The position numbers and the translations under genes were made by a program. From positions 1 through 17,438 of the forward strand of contig NZ_UQGV01000051.1 in NCBI RefSeq assembly GCF_900540665.1: a stretch of 17,438 bases of DNA, read 5' to 3'. The DNA is from an uncultured Catenibacterium sp. GTDB taxonomy: Bacteria > Bacillota_I > Bacilli_A > Erysipelotrichales > Coprobacillaceae. The notes beneath the pieces are model-generated. The model was not told where the DNA came from, searched no databases, and saw only the letters and a program-made list of their open reading frames with translations. Below are positions 1 through 7,211 of this stretch, one piece after another (positions within the stretch are counted from its first letter, which is position 1; each line of letters begins with the position of its first letter).

Positions 1-2
1 AC

Positions 3-308
3 ATCAACGAAACTATGACATTTGGTATCCCTCTAGTATTGAACCCAATCCTAGATATCCCATTTATCTTAGCTCCAGTAGCTACACTTGTTGTAGGTTA
101 TCTATTAGTTACTAGTGGATTCTGTCCTAAGATTGTACTTGAAGTACCTTGGACAATGCCACCAGTATTCTTAGGATTCTTAGCTACAGGTGGTAGCCCA
201 ATGGGTGCATTATCACAGTTAATCGTTATCGCATTATCTGTTGTGATCTATACACCATTCTTGATTGCTTACGAAAAGTATCAGGCAAAACAGTCTGAGA
301 CTGAATAA
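3..308 (+). CDS. PTS system EIIC permease, lactose/cellobiose family, C-terminal part (5' end outside window)
   Basis: The frame is open from the window's left edge, so only the last ~101 residues are seen. They contain INETMTFGIPLVLNPILDIP, typical of the conserved NEP/IxFGLPIVLNP region of lactose/cellobiose-family EIIC permeases, then VPWTMPP and FLATGG, a final hydrophobic helix and a short polar tail. In this family EIIC is the membrane channel that moves a beta-glucoside or diacetylchitobiose-type sugar while EIIB phosphorylates it. The substrate cannot be read from this fragment. A terminator follows at once, and an RpiR-type regulator lies downstream, a common partner of sugar PTS genes. 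The family call is firm; the sugar is unknown. Confidence 0.88.
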   Translation: MNETMTFGIPLVLNPILDIPFILAPVATLVVGYLLVTSGFCPKIVLEVPWTMPPVFLGFLATGGSPMGALSQLIVIALSVVIYTPFLIAYEKYQAKQSETE

Positions 309-320
309 TCAATCATTTCT

Positions 321-351
321 AGGTACTTTCTAGGCGGGGAAGTGCCTTTTT
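321..351 (+). terminator. Rho-independent terminator after the PTS gene
   Basis: AGGTACTTTC (321-330) pairs with GGAAGTGCCT (338-347) across a 7-nt loop, with two G-U pairs, and a run of T follows. It sits 13 nt after the EIIC stop codon and only 9 nt before the Shine-Dalgarno of the next gene, so it separates the two genes at RNA level. Confidence 0.75.
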
Positions 352-375
352 ATGCATATAAGGGAGGAAAAAGTT

Positions 376-1227
376 ATGTTATTAGATGAACTTATAGAAT
401 CTGGAGAGAACCTTCAGAAAGGTATTGAATTAAATACAAAACTTAGTGATGCTGAAAAATCTATCTGTCAGTATATTATCGAACATTTAGATCAGGTGCC
501 TTATATGACGTCAAGAGAATTAGCACGTTTGACTTATTCTAATCCAACATCTATATTGAGGCTCTCTAGAAAGTTCGGCTATGCCAATTTTAATGACTTT
601 AAGTTTGATATTGTATTAAAACTACGTGATATGCATATGCCTAAAGTAGAACTTGACAAAAATGATAGTGGACTTGAATGCATTAATAAAACAGCGCAGC
701 TTTATGATAATGTAATCGCTCGCACAAAAAATAATATATCACTTGCACAATATGATGAAATTATTGATGTATTAAATAAATGTGATGCGATAGATATTAT
801 TGCGACAGATATGAACGCAGATATTGCGCATTATGCGGAACATATTTTGATGCCAATTGGTAAACCAATTCATGTTTATGAAAATCAGGACTTACAGGTA
901 CATGCTAGTCTGAGTGTTCCTTCCACTCATGTTGTTATCTTGGTCACTAAAACTGGCTTTAAACGACATATTCTGGATAATGCACGTATATTATGTCGTA
1001 GAGGTATTACAACTATTGCTATTACACCAGATGATAAAGGACCAATCTCTAAATGTGTCACATATACAATCAAGGCAGAAAGCAATGAGACATTGGTGAA
1101 ATTACGAGATGTTATTTTCAGTATTTCTACTAAGTTTATCTTTGATTTATTCTTTACATCTTTATGTGCTATCAACTATGAGAATACATTGAATTCTGAT
1201 GAATTTTACAATAAAACTGTTGGTTAA
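376..1227 (+). CDS. RpiR-family transcriptional regulator (HTH + SIS)
   Basis: This is a 283-residue sugar-responsive DNA-binding protein. The N-terminal ~75 residues show the RpiR-type HTH pattern: LSDAEKSICQYIIEH, then MTSRELARLTYSNPTSILRL and SRKFGYANFNDFK. Residues ~105-250 fit a SIS sugar-phosphate-binding domain (IDIIATDMNADIA, HVVILVTKTG, TIAITPDDKGPIS). The ATG at 376 is chosen because AAGGGAGG (360-367) lies 8 nt upstream; an in-frame ATG at 352 precedes that site. It follows the PTS gene with only a terminator between, so it probably controls that sugar operon. No promoter fits in the gap, so expression may rely on read-through. The effector is unknown. Confidence 0.88.
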   Translation: MLLDELIESGENLQKGIELNTKLSDAEKSICQYIIEHLDQVPYMTSRELARLTYSNPTSILRLSRKFGYANFNDFKFDIVLKLRDMHMPKVELDKNDSGLECINKTAQLYDNVIARTKNNISLAQYDEIIDVLNKCDAIDIIATDMNADIAHYAEHILMPIGKPIHVYENQDLQVHASLSVPSTHVVILVTKTGFKRHILDNARILCRRGITTIAITPDDKGPISKCVTYTIKAESNETLVKLRDVIFSISTKFIFDLFFTSLCAINYENTLNSDEFYNKTVG

Positions 1228-1240
1228 AACAAATAAAAAT

Positions 1241-1270
1241 GATTGAGTCATTTTGTTGACTCAATCCTTT
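1241..1270. terminator. Bidirectional rho-independent terminator
   Basis: A perfect 10-bp stem, GATTGAGTCA (1241-1250) with TGACTCAATC (1257-1266), has a 6-nt loop. T-rich sequence follows on the plus strand, and on the minus strand ATTTTTATTT follows. It lies between the convergent RpiR and aminotransferase genes and can serve both. Confidence 0.8.
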
Positions 1271-1274
1271 TGCT

Positions 1275-2504
1275 TTACTGAATTGTATCTAAGATATCCT
1301 TCATTTTCTTTGCTAGACCTTTAGTCTTTTCTACTGATAATGAACAGATAGCGACACGAATACCAAAATTTACCTTTACAGTAAAGATATTATTTGCCAT
1401 TAAAGCTTCATGATACTTATCACGAGTTTCATTATCCATGGCAAGTGTAACAAAGAAACCTTCTTTATATGGGTAATACTTTAATCCTACTTTATCTGCC
1501 TCAGTTGTAAAGATATCTCCTCTTTCTTTTAATAAGTGAACATATTTTAATCTTTCCTGATCATATTCTTCACCATGATTGTCTAATACATCTACAAATG
1601 TTTCCATTGCACCATTGTTGATATTTGACCAAGTCGCACGAGCATTCTTTTCAAATACGATCTTTACCTGATTAACTGATTCTTTCTTCTGACCTAAGAT
1701 GATTGCTGCACCACATCTTAAACCATAACTTGTCATTGACTTAGATAATGAGAATGAAACAACCACAATCACGTTATCACTGATCTTGTCAAACTGACCA
1801 AAATAAGTCTTTGCTTCCTTCTGACGGCTTGAGAAATCAATGTAGGCAATATCATTTAATAATACAACAGCATGAGTCTTACTGCATTCATTTAAGAAAG
1901 TAATCACTTCATCCCATTCTTCATGAGTTAAAGAATAACCTGTAGGGTTATGACAAGGGTCATTGATGACAATCACTAACTTGTTCTGTTTCTTCATTGT
2001 TTCAAGACATGTTTCCTTGAAAGATGCAATATTGAAATGATCTCCTTCAAATAAAGAATACTTAGCCATTTCAAGATTGTGCATCTGAGCCATTAATGCA
2101 TAACTTCCCCATGCAATCTCAGGTAGGATGACAGTCTGTCCTTCATCTAAACATTCCTGGATAGTCATTGAAACAGCGCCAGTTCCTCCAGGAGTAGCAA
2201 CTACTTCATGTTCAAGATGGCTATTACCATCTAATACCCAATCATAAGCCTTTTGTCTAAATGTAGGGTTACCAGTAAAGCTTGCTGCATACTTTGCAAG
2301 AACTTTATTATCAAGACTCTTTAAAGAACTGAAAACACTATCCAATGCTACAAGCTGACCTTCTTCATTATATAAAGAACCGATTGTTGCATCTACAACC
2401 TGATCAGCTCCATACTTTTCTTTCGCTTCCTTTGCTTTCGCAACAATAGTAAATACTGTATCTACTATTGGCTGCTGATTTACGCTATCTTTTACGAAAT
2501 TCAT
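1275..2504 (-). CDS. Class I/II aminotransferase (aspartate/aromatic type, PLP-dependent)
   Basis: This 409-residue protein is of normal length for fold-type I aminotransferases. Visible landmarks are ATPGGTGA (103-110) for the phosphate-binding turn, NDPCHNPTGY (181-190) with the cofactor-contacting Asn186, NDIAY (217-221) with Asp218 and Tyr221, and SFSLSKSMTSYGLR (250-263), where Lys255 should form the Schiff base. The spacing NDP...NPTG...D/Y...SxSK resembles aspartate and aromatic aminotransferases. The amino donor cannot be assigned. AGGATAACGT precedes the ATG, giving a good start. The gene is divergent from moaA and convergent with the RpiR gene and has its own promoter and terminator. 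It has no obvious link to molybdenum or selenium and may simply be a neighbour. Confidence 0.88.
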   Translation of the reverse strand: MNFVKDSVNQQPIVDTVFTIVAKAKEAKEKYGADQVVDATIGSLYNEEGQLVALDSVFSSLKSLDNKVLAKYAASFTGNPTFRQKAYDWVLDGNSHLEHEVVATPGGTGAVSMTIQECLDEGQTVILPEIAWGSYALMAQMHNLEMAKYSLFEGDHFNIASFKETCLETMKKQNKLVIVINDPCHNPTGYSLTHEEWDEVITFLNECSKTHAVVLLNDIAYIDFSSRQKEAKTYFGQFDKISDNVIVVVSFSLSKSMTSYGLRCGAAIILGQKKESVNQVKIVFEKNARATWSNINNGAMETFVDVLDNHGEEYDQERLKYVHLLKERGDIFTTEADKVGLKYYPYKEGFFVTLAMDNETRDKYHEALMANNIFTVKVNFGIRVAICSLSVEKTKGLAKKMKDILDTIQ

Positions 2505-2539
2505 ACGTTATCCTCCACTTGTTTAGTAATATAGGTACT

Positions 2540-2568
2540 ATTCTAATACGCTATTGCGTTTGAGACAA
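2540..2568 (-). promoter_or_regulatory. Predicted promoter of the aminotransferase gene
   Basis: On the minus strand TTGTCT (2563-2568) and TAGAAT (2540-2545) are separated by exactly 17 bp, a sigma-A-like arrangement ~35 bp upstream of the start codon. The spacer holds a small palindrome, ACGC-TATT-GCGT (2548-2559), a possible but unproven operator. Confidence 0.55.
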
Positions 2569-2607
2569 GTCAACAAAGAGATATTTCTTATTAGTTTTCT
2601 AAAATCA

Positions 2608-2636
2608 TTGTATTTACTAATGCAACGTTGTACACT
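2608..2636 (+). promoter_or_regulatory. Predicted promoter of the moaA-modA operon
   Basis: TTGTAT (2608-2613) and TACACT (2631-2636) have a 17-bp spacer. The predicted start of transcription, near 2643, falls at the left edge of the palindrome at 2645-2668, so a bound repressor there would block initiation or clearance. Confidence 0.55.
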
Positions 2637-2644
2637 ATGTATGG

Positions 2645-2668
2645 CGTTATTCTCACTTGAGAATAACG
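2645..2668. promoter_or_regulatory. Putative ModE-type operator (24-bp perfect palindrome)
   Basis: Two perfect 10-nt arms, CGTTATTCTC (2645-2654) and GAGAATAACG (2659-2668), flank ACTT. The outer half-sites read CGTTAT-N12-ATAACG. As I recall it, the operator in front of E. coli modA has the same outer hexamers with the same 12-bp separation. The site covers about +2 to +25 of the predicted transcript and ends just before the GGAAAGGGG ribosome binding site of moaA. A ModE-like HTH protein is encoded at 8233. As RNA it would also fold into a hairpin, but no T-run follows, so it is not a terminator. Confidence 0.6.
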
Positions 2669-2681
2669 GAAAGGGGCTTGT

Positions 2682-3626
2682 ATGAAGGATCGTTATAACC
2701 GTACTATTGATTATATGAGAATATCAATTACTGATAGATGTAACTATCATTGTAGCTATTGTAATCCAAGCCAATTCAAATTTCTTTCACATAATGATAT
2801 TTTACGCTATGAACATGTACTAGATATATGCAAGGTGGCAGTTAAACTAGGCATAGTGAACTTTAAGGTGACTGGTGGAGAACTGACTGTAAGAAAAGGA
2901 TATCTGTCATTTTTAAGACAGCTTAAACAACTAGATGGCGTGAGACAGGTGACTCTTACAACTAATGGCTTATTACTAGATGCACTTACCTTGGATGAAT
3001 TAAAGGATATTGGGATTGATGGTATCAATTTCTCTATAGATACTCTTGATTCAAAGAAATATGCTGCAATATGTGGGCAGGATACATTGGATGAAGTATT
3101 AAAAAATCTTCTATATGGGGTTTCTATTGGACTCAATATAAAAATCAATACAGTCGTAGGACCACTTTTTACACAAAGTGATTTAGAAAGTCTGATTGAT
3201 TTCTGTAAGGATCTACCAGTAAGTCTTCGTTTTATTGAACTCATGCCATTAGGTGAAAATAAAAGGGAAAATAGAATAGAAGAAGTGCAGTCATATTTCT
3301 TATCACATTATGATATAGAAGAAATAAATGAAAGATTAGGCAATGGTCCGGCACATTATATAAGAATAAAGAATATGAATTGTGTCATTGGCTTTATTGA
3401 AGCTTTACATCATAAGTTTTGTCATGAATGCAATCGTGTGCGTTTGTCTAGTACAGGACAATTAAAGTTATGTTTATTTCATAAGAATAGTATCGCATTA
3501 AAGTCTTATATAAGTGATGAAATCAAACTAGAAGAAGTGATGAGAAATGCTATTTATATGAAACCAGAACAGCACCATTTCGAAGATGAACAAAGTGGTA
3601 CTGTAATGAATCAAATAGGAGGGTAA
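2682..3626 (+). CDS. moaA: GTP 3',8-cyclase MoaA (radical SAM)
   Basis: MoaA carries out the first step of molybdenum cofactor synthesis, turning GTP into 3',8-cyclo-GTP, which MoaC then uses. The 314-residue protein has the radical SAM cluster motif CNYHCSYC (Cys20, Cys24, Cys27) after RISITDR, and the MoaA-specific C-terminal 4Fe-4S motif C-x2-C-x13-C (Cys247, Cys250, Cys264) around CHECNRVRLS. It ends in Gly-Gly, as active MoaA proteins do. One oddity is the SAM-binding segment, which reads TGGELTVRKG where GGEP is usual (Pro to Leu). The start has a strong GGAAAGGGG site. It is the first gene of the operon, and its last codons contain the AGGAGGG site for moaC. Confidence 0.95.
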   Translation: MKDRYNRTIDYMRISITDRCNYHCSYCNPSQFKFLSHNDILRYEHVLDICKVAVKLGIVNFKVTGGELTVRKGYLSFLRQLKQLDGVRQVTLTTNGLLLDALTLDELKDIGIDGINFSIDTLDSKKYAAICGQDTLDEVLKNLLYGVSIGLNIKINTVVGPLFTQSDLESLIDFCKDLPVSLRFIELMPLGENKRENRIEEVQSYFLSHYDIEEINERLGNGPAHYIRIKNMNCVIGFIEALHHKFCHECNRVRLSSTGQLKLCLFHKNSIALKSYISDEIKLEEVMRNAIYMKPEQHHFEDEQSGTVMNQIGG

Positions 3627-3627
3627 T

Positions 3628-4107
3628 ATGGGATTTACACATTTTGATGAAGATGGAAACGCCATTATGGTAGATGTATCTGATAAAGAAATTACAAAAA
3701 GAACAGCTTGTGCAAGAGGTACAATTCAAGTCAATCATGAGATTATTGAGCATATTAAAAATAATACAGTAGAAAAAGGGGATGTTCTTGGTGTCGCAAG
3801 AATTGCGGGTATTATGGCTTCGAAAAAGACAAGCGATATGATTCCTCTTTGTCATATATTGATGATTACCAATGTTACTGTTGATTTTGAAATAGATGAA
3901 GAAAATAATCAGATTGATGCCTACGCAACAGTGAAATGTAAAGGAAAAACAGGTGTGGAAATGGAAGCACTCCATGCTGTAAGTGTTACACTGCTTACTA
4001 TTTATGATATGTGCAAGGCAATCAGTAAAGAAATGGAAATTAAAGATATACATTTAGTAAAGAAAACAGGCGGGAAGAGCGGTGAATTCAATTGGCAGGA
4101 AAAGTAG
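3628..4107 (+). CDS. moaC: Cyclic pyranopterin monophosphate synthase MoaC
   Basis: MoaC converts the MoaA product to cyclic pyranopterin monophosphate. The 159-residue length is normal. Family signatures are all present: THFDEDGNAIMVDVSDKE at the N-terminus, MIPLCHILMITNV with the conserved His76, GKTGVEMEALHAVSVTLLTI, and the lysine-rich KKTGGKSGEF (145-154). The usual MIPLCHPLxL reads MIPLCHILMI here, a mild change. It starts 1 nt after the moaA stop, behind AGGAGGG, and its 3' end overlaps the next gene, so the pair is translationally coupled to MoaA. Confidence 0.95.
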   Translation: MGFTHFDEDGNAIMVDVSDKEITKRTACARGTIQVNHEIIEHIKNNTVEKGDVLGVARIAGIMASKKTSDMIPLCHILMITNVTVDFEIDEENNQIDAYATVKCKGKTGVEMEALHAVSVTLLTIYDMCKAISKEMEIKDIHLVKKTGGKSGEFNWQEK

Positions 4108-5033
4108 AAGCAATTTGTATTAGTGAAAAGAAGGGAACTGAAAAGAAACCTATACAAGAAACTAAGATAATAGAAGATTTCGGCTTAGAACATGATGCCC
4201 ATGCAGGCAAGTGGCATCGTCAAGTGAGCTTATTACCTTATGAAGAAAGAGAAGATTTTAAAAGACGTGGTGGAGACGTAGAAGATGGTGCTTTTGGTGA
4301 AAATCTTCTTATTTCTGGTATTGATTTTAATGAACTTGTTGTAGGAAGCCATGTACATATTGGTGAAGTAGATTTAGAAATCACACAGAGAGGTAAAAGT
4401 TGTCATGCACATTGTCGTATTTATCATCAGGTAGGTGAATGTATTATGCCTCGACTTGGTATTTTTGCCAAAGTTATTCATGGCGGTATCATTCATTGCG
4501 GTGATGAAGTAAGTTATACACCACCTACAGATTCACGCCTACGTGTCGCAATACTGACCTTATCCGATAAAGGCAGTCAGGGACAAAGAGAGGATGAAAG
4601 TGGACCTTATATTAAGGAATATATGGAAGAAAGAGGCTATCATGTCACTTCTTTAGATATCCTTCCAGATAATCAGAAGATGATTGAGCAGGCGCTTATT
4701 AACCTAAGTGATCGTTGTGAGAATGATTTAATACTCACTACAGGTGGTACAGGTTTATCACAAAGAGATGTCACACCTGAAGCGACTTTAAAAGTTGCCA
4801 CACGACTTGTACCAGGTATTTCTGAAGCCATTCGTTATGAATCTATGAAATATACGAATCGTGCAATGTTATCTCGTGGTGTGAGTGTCATTAGAAACCA
4901 TACACTCATTATTAATCTTCCAGGAAGTGTGAAGGCAGTGAAGGAGAGCTTGGATATTATTATTGAACCTCTTCATCATGGCTTAGAAATCTTAAAAGGA
5001 GATGCACACGATTGTGCAAGAAGTGATGATTGA
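4092..5033 (+). CDS. MOSC domain - MogA/MoaB-type molybdopterin adenylyltransferase fusion
   Basis: This is a 313-residue two-domain protein. Residues 1-~145 form a MOSC domain (KVEAICISEKKGT, DAHAGKWHRQVSLL, DGAFGENLLISGID, and GKSCHAHCRIYHQVGECIMP with the conserved Cys104). MOSC domains are linked to sulfur or selenium handling on Mo cofactors. Residues ~149-305 are MogA-like (AILTLSDKGSQGQREDESGP, LTTGGTGLSQRDVTPEA with Asp226, NLPGS), which adenylylates molybdopterin before molybdate insertion. The TTG at 4092 is chosen because the MAGKVEAICISEKKGT start matches the expected MOSC N-terminus and GGGAAGAG lies upstream; the frame overlaps moaC by 16 nt. The gene would replace separate mogA and MOSC genes. 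A role in sulfurated or selenated cofactor delivery is inference. Confidence 0.9.
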   Translation: MAGKVEAICISEKKGTEKKPIQETKIIEDFGLEHDAHAGKWHRQVSLLPYEEREDFKRRGGDVEDGAFGENLLISGIDFNELVVGSHVHIGEVDLEITQRGKSCHAHCRIYHQVGECIMPRLGIFAKVIHGGIIHCGDEVSYTPPTDSRLRVAILTLSDKGSQGQREDESGPYIKEYMEERGYHVTSLDILPDNQKMIEQALINLSDRCENDLILTTGGTGLSQRDVTPEATLKVATRLVPGISEAIRYESMKYTNRAMLSRGVSVIRNHTLIINLPGSVKAVKESLDIIIEPLHHGLEILKGDAHDCARSDD

Positions 5034-5703
5034 TTATTCACCTATATGGATTTCATTTAAATGTGCTGCTTTTTCTATATTTATCACATTCTTTTTAGGA
5101 CTCTTTGCAGCCAGATGGATGATGACACTTAAAAATAAAGTGGTTCAATTACTTTTTGATGGCATATTTACACTTCCATTAGTCTTACCACCAACTGTCA
5201 TGGGCTTTTTCCTGTTGTTGATATTTGGTGTCAATCAGCCTATTGGTTCATTTTTCTTAAATGTATTAGGCATGCGTATCGCCTTTAGCTTTAGTGCGAC
5301 GGTGATTGCAGCAGTGGTGATCTCTTTTCCAATCATGTATCGTTCAGCAAGAGGTGCTCTAGAACAGGTTGACAAAGATCTTGTAGATGCTGCAAGAACA
5401 CTTGGTATGAGTGAAACAAGTATCTTTTTCAAGGTGCTCGTACCTAATGCCTTGCCTGGTATTATCAGTGGTGGTGTATTATCATTTGCGAGAGGTTTGG
5501 GAGAATTTGGTGCCACTGCCATGCTTGCAGGTAATATTGTTGGAAAAACACGTACTCTTCCTTTGGCTGTTTATAGTGAAGTTGTCAGCAGCGATATGCA
5601 TAGTGCATCCATCTATGTGACAGTCATTATTGCGATATGCTTTACGGCTGTGATTTTGCTGAATATTTATCAGTTATGGGTCAAGAAAAAGAGAGGCTAT
5701 TAG
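5026..5703 (+). CDS. modB: Molybdate ABC transporter permease ModB
   Basis: ModB is the integral membrane subunit of the ModABC molybdate importer. The ~225-residue protein has about five to six hydrophobic segments and the cytoplasmic EAA loop that docks on ModC: DLVDAARTLGMSETSIFFKVLVPNALPGIISG, followed by ARGLGEFGATAMLAGNI, diagnostic of ModB. The start is uncertain. An upstream in-frame ATG at 5002 sits directly against AAAAGGAG with no spacing, while the ATG at 5026 gives MIDYSPIWIS, the usual ModB beginning, with only a weak purine stretch upstream; I prefer 5026. It overlaps the MogA gene by 8 nt, so coupling from upstream is likely. Confidence 0.92.
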   Translation: MIDYSPIWISFKCAAFSIFITFFLGLFAARWMMTLKNKVVQLLFDGIFTLPLVLPPTVMGFFLLLIFGVNQPIGSFFLNVLGMRIAFSFSATVIAAVVISFPIMYRSARGALEQVDKDLVDAARTLGMSETSIFFKVLVPNALPGIISGGVLSFARGLGEFGATAMLAGNIVGKTRTLPLAVYSEVVSSDMHSASIYVTVIIAICFTAVILLNIYQLWVKKKRGY

Positions 5704-5704
5704 T

Positions 5705-6364
5705 ATGTATTTAGAGGTAGATCTATATAAGAAGCTAAGTGAGTTTGACTTAGATGTTCATTTTAAGATTGATGAAATATGTTTAGGCGTGATGGGACCA
5801 AGTGGCAGTGGAAAGAGCATGACACTTAAGTGTATTGCAGGAATAGAAACACCTGATTCAGGAAGAATTGTCTTAGATGGAAGAGTGCTTTATGATTCAG
5901 AGAAACATATTAACTTAACGCCTCAAGAAAGAAATATTGGTTATATGTTTCAGAATTATGCATTATTTCCAAATATGACAGTATATGACAACATTGCAGC
6001 ACCACTTGTGGCCCGCAGACTTGATAAAACCACAATTCATGATTCAGTCATGCAGATGATGAAGGAAATACATATAGAAGGATTAGAAAAGCGTTATCCA
6101 AGACAGCTGTCAGGAGGACAGAAACAGCGTATTGCACTTGCACGACTTCTTATATATAACGCTGAAGCGATTCTTTTAGATGAACCATTCAGTGCTTTGG
6201 ATGAAGATTTAAAAGGAGAACTCTTAAAAGAGATGAAGACTAAACTAGATGCTTATCATCGTCCGGTTGTCTTTGTATCTCATAACAGAGATGAAATCAA
6301 AGCTTTGAGTCATGATAAGTATATAATTAAAAGAGGAGAAAGAATCGATGAAAAAAATAGTTAG
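5705..6364 (+). CDS. modC: Molybdate ABC transporter ATP-binding protein ModC (short form)
   Basis: This is the ATPase of the molybdate importer. All nucleotide-binding motifs are visible: Walker A GPSGSGKS (31-38), Q-loop Gln83 in MFQNYALFPNMT, signature LSGGQ (135-139), Walker B AILLDEP (155-161) with Glu160, and the switch His193 in VSHNRDE. At 219 residues it contains only the nucleotide-binding domain. The C-terminal Mop/TOBE regulatory domain of long ModC proteins such as E. coli's (~350 residues) is absent, so this ModC cannot use that domain for molybdate trans-inhibition. It starts 1 nt after the modB stop and overlaps modA by 17 nt, confirming a modBCA block. Confidence 0.93.
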   Translation: MYLEVDLYKKLSEFDLDVHFKIDEICLGVMGPSGSGKSMTLKCIAGIETPDSGRIVLDGRVLYDSEKHINLTPQERNIGYMFQNYALFPNMTVYDNIAAPLVARRLDKTTIHDSVMQMMKEIHIEGLEKRYPRQLSGGQKQRIALARLLIYNAEAILLDEPFSALDEDLKGELLKEMKTKLDAYHRPVVFVSHNRDEIKALSHDKYIIKRGERIDEKNS

Positions 6365-7130
6365 TATCTTATGTGCTTTTGCACTCGTATTCGGTTTGGC
6401 TGGATGCGGACAGGAAGAAAAGAAGACTGAAAAGAAAGTTACTATTACTATTGCGGCAGCCGCAAGCCTAGAAAAGACGTTTGAAGAAACACTTATTCCT
6501 CTTTTTGAAAAACAATATCCAAATGTTTTAGTCAAGGGCGTTTATGACAGCAGCGGTAAATTACAGATTCAGATTGAACAGGGATTAGATGTAGACGTAT
6601 TCTTTAGTGCAGCGATTAAGCAGATGGATAGTTTAGTTGATGAAAAACTCGTGGATTCTAAGAGTGTTGTCAATTTATTAGAAAATAAACTTGTATTAAT
6701 CAAAGGTAAAGATACAAAAACTGCTGTAAAAGGTATTTCCAACATTACTGATGCAAAGATGATTGCGGTAGGTGATCCTGAAGTTGTACCAGCAGGTCAG
6801 TACGCAAAAATTGCACTTACTAAGGCAAACACATGGGATGCCATCCAAAATAAGATTTCATTAGGTGGCAATGTCACTGAAGTGTTAAGTTGGGTAGAAA
6901 GCGGAAGTGCTGAAGTAGGTCTTGTTTATTCTACTGATGCAGCTAGCAGTTCTAAAGTAACAGTACTTGAAAAGGTCAACAACACCCTATTAGATACACC
7001 AGTTATTTATCCAGTAGGACGTGTAACTAAAACGAAACATCAAGAAGAGGCCAATAACTTAATTAAGTTTTTAGAAACTAAGGAATCTAAAGAAACATTC
7101 AAGAAGAGTGGTTTTGCTATTTGTAAGTAG
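6348..7130 (+). CDS. modA: Molybdate-binding lipoprotein ModA
   Basis: ModA captures molybdate (or tungstate) outside the cell and hands it to ModB. The 260-residue protein opens with a lipoprotein signal peptide, MKKIVSILCAFALVFG followed by the lipobox LAGC with lipidated Cys20, and a charged linker. The mature part fits the ModA fold: TITIAAAASLEKTFEE, FEKQYPNVLVKGVYDSSGKL, QIEQGLDVDVFFSAA, IAVGDPEVVPAGQYAK, and VLSWVESGSAEVGLVYSTDA. AAGAGGAGAAAG lies upstream of the ATG, inside the end of modC. It is the last gene of the unit, followed within a few bases by a strong terminator. Having modA last, after modB and modC, differs from the common modABC order. Confidence 0.94.
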   Translation: MKKIVSILCAFALVFGLAGCGQEEKKTEKKVTITIAAAASLEKTFEETLIPLFEKQYPNVLVKGVYDSSGKLQIQIEQGLDVDVFFSAAIKQMDSLVDEKLVDSKSVVNLLENKLVLIKGKDTKTAVKGISNITDAKMIAVGDPEVVPAGQYAKIALTKANTWDAIQNKISLGGNVTEVLSWVESGSAEVGLVYSTDAASSSKVTVLEKVNNTLLDTPVIYPVGRVTKTKHQEEANNLIKFLETKESKETFKKSGFAICK

Positions 7131-7134
7131 TGTA

Positions 7135-7157
7135 GAGGAGGGGATTCCCTCCTTTTT
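7135..7157 (+). terminator. Rho-independent terminator after modA
   Basis: GGAGGG (7137-7142) and CCCTCC (7147-7152) pair across the loop GATT, with A-U/G-U extension at the base and a run of five T at 7153-7157. This is a classic strong hairpin that ends the molybdenum operon four bases after the modA stop. Confidence 0.9.
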
Positions 7158-7162
7158 ATCTA

Positions 7163-7191
7163 TTGACACATTAAATAATAGGAAATAAACT
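7163..7191 (+). promoter_or_regulatory. Predicted promoter of the selenium/molybdopterin unit
   Basis: A consensus -35 TTGACA (7163-7168) and a moderate -10 TAAACT (7186-7191) are 17 bp apart. They lie immediately after the modA terminator and just before the AGGAGG site of the next gene. This indicates that genes from 7212 onward form a separate transcript. No ModE-type palindrome is seen here. Confidence 0.6.
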
Positions 7192-7211
7192 TTAACTTAG
7201 GAGGACAAATC

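Noticed and set aside
2548..2559. ACGC-TATT-GCGT palindrome as a specific operator
   Set aside because: Only 4-bp arms; noted within the aminotransferase promoter but too short to claim as a separate feature.
2624..2635. 12-base word AACGTTGTACAC also present at 13768-13779
   Set aside because: A shared 12-mer is expected by chance several times in 17 kb, and the second copy lies inside a coding frame.
2645..2668. Reading the moaA leader hairpin as a terminator or molybdenum cofactor riboswitch
   Set aside because: No T-run follows, and the ~40-nt leader is far too short for the known Moco riboswitch fold; a DNA operator explains the symmetry better.
2807..3244. 145-codon minus-strand frame inside moaA, and a 167-codon frame antisense to moaC (3550-4053)
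   Set aside because: Both lie fully opposite well-conserved genes, have low-complexity or unnatural composition and no recognisable motifs; they are shadow frames.
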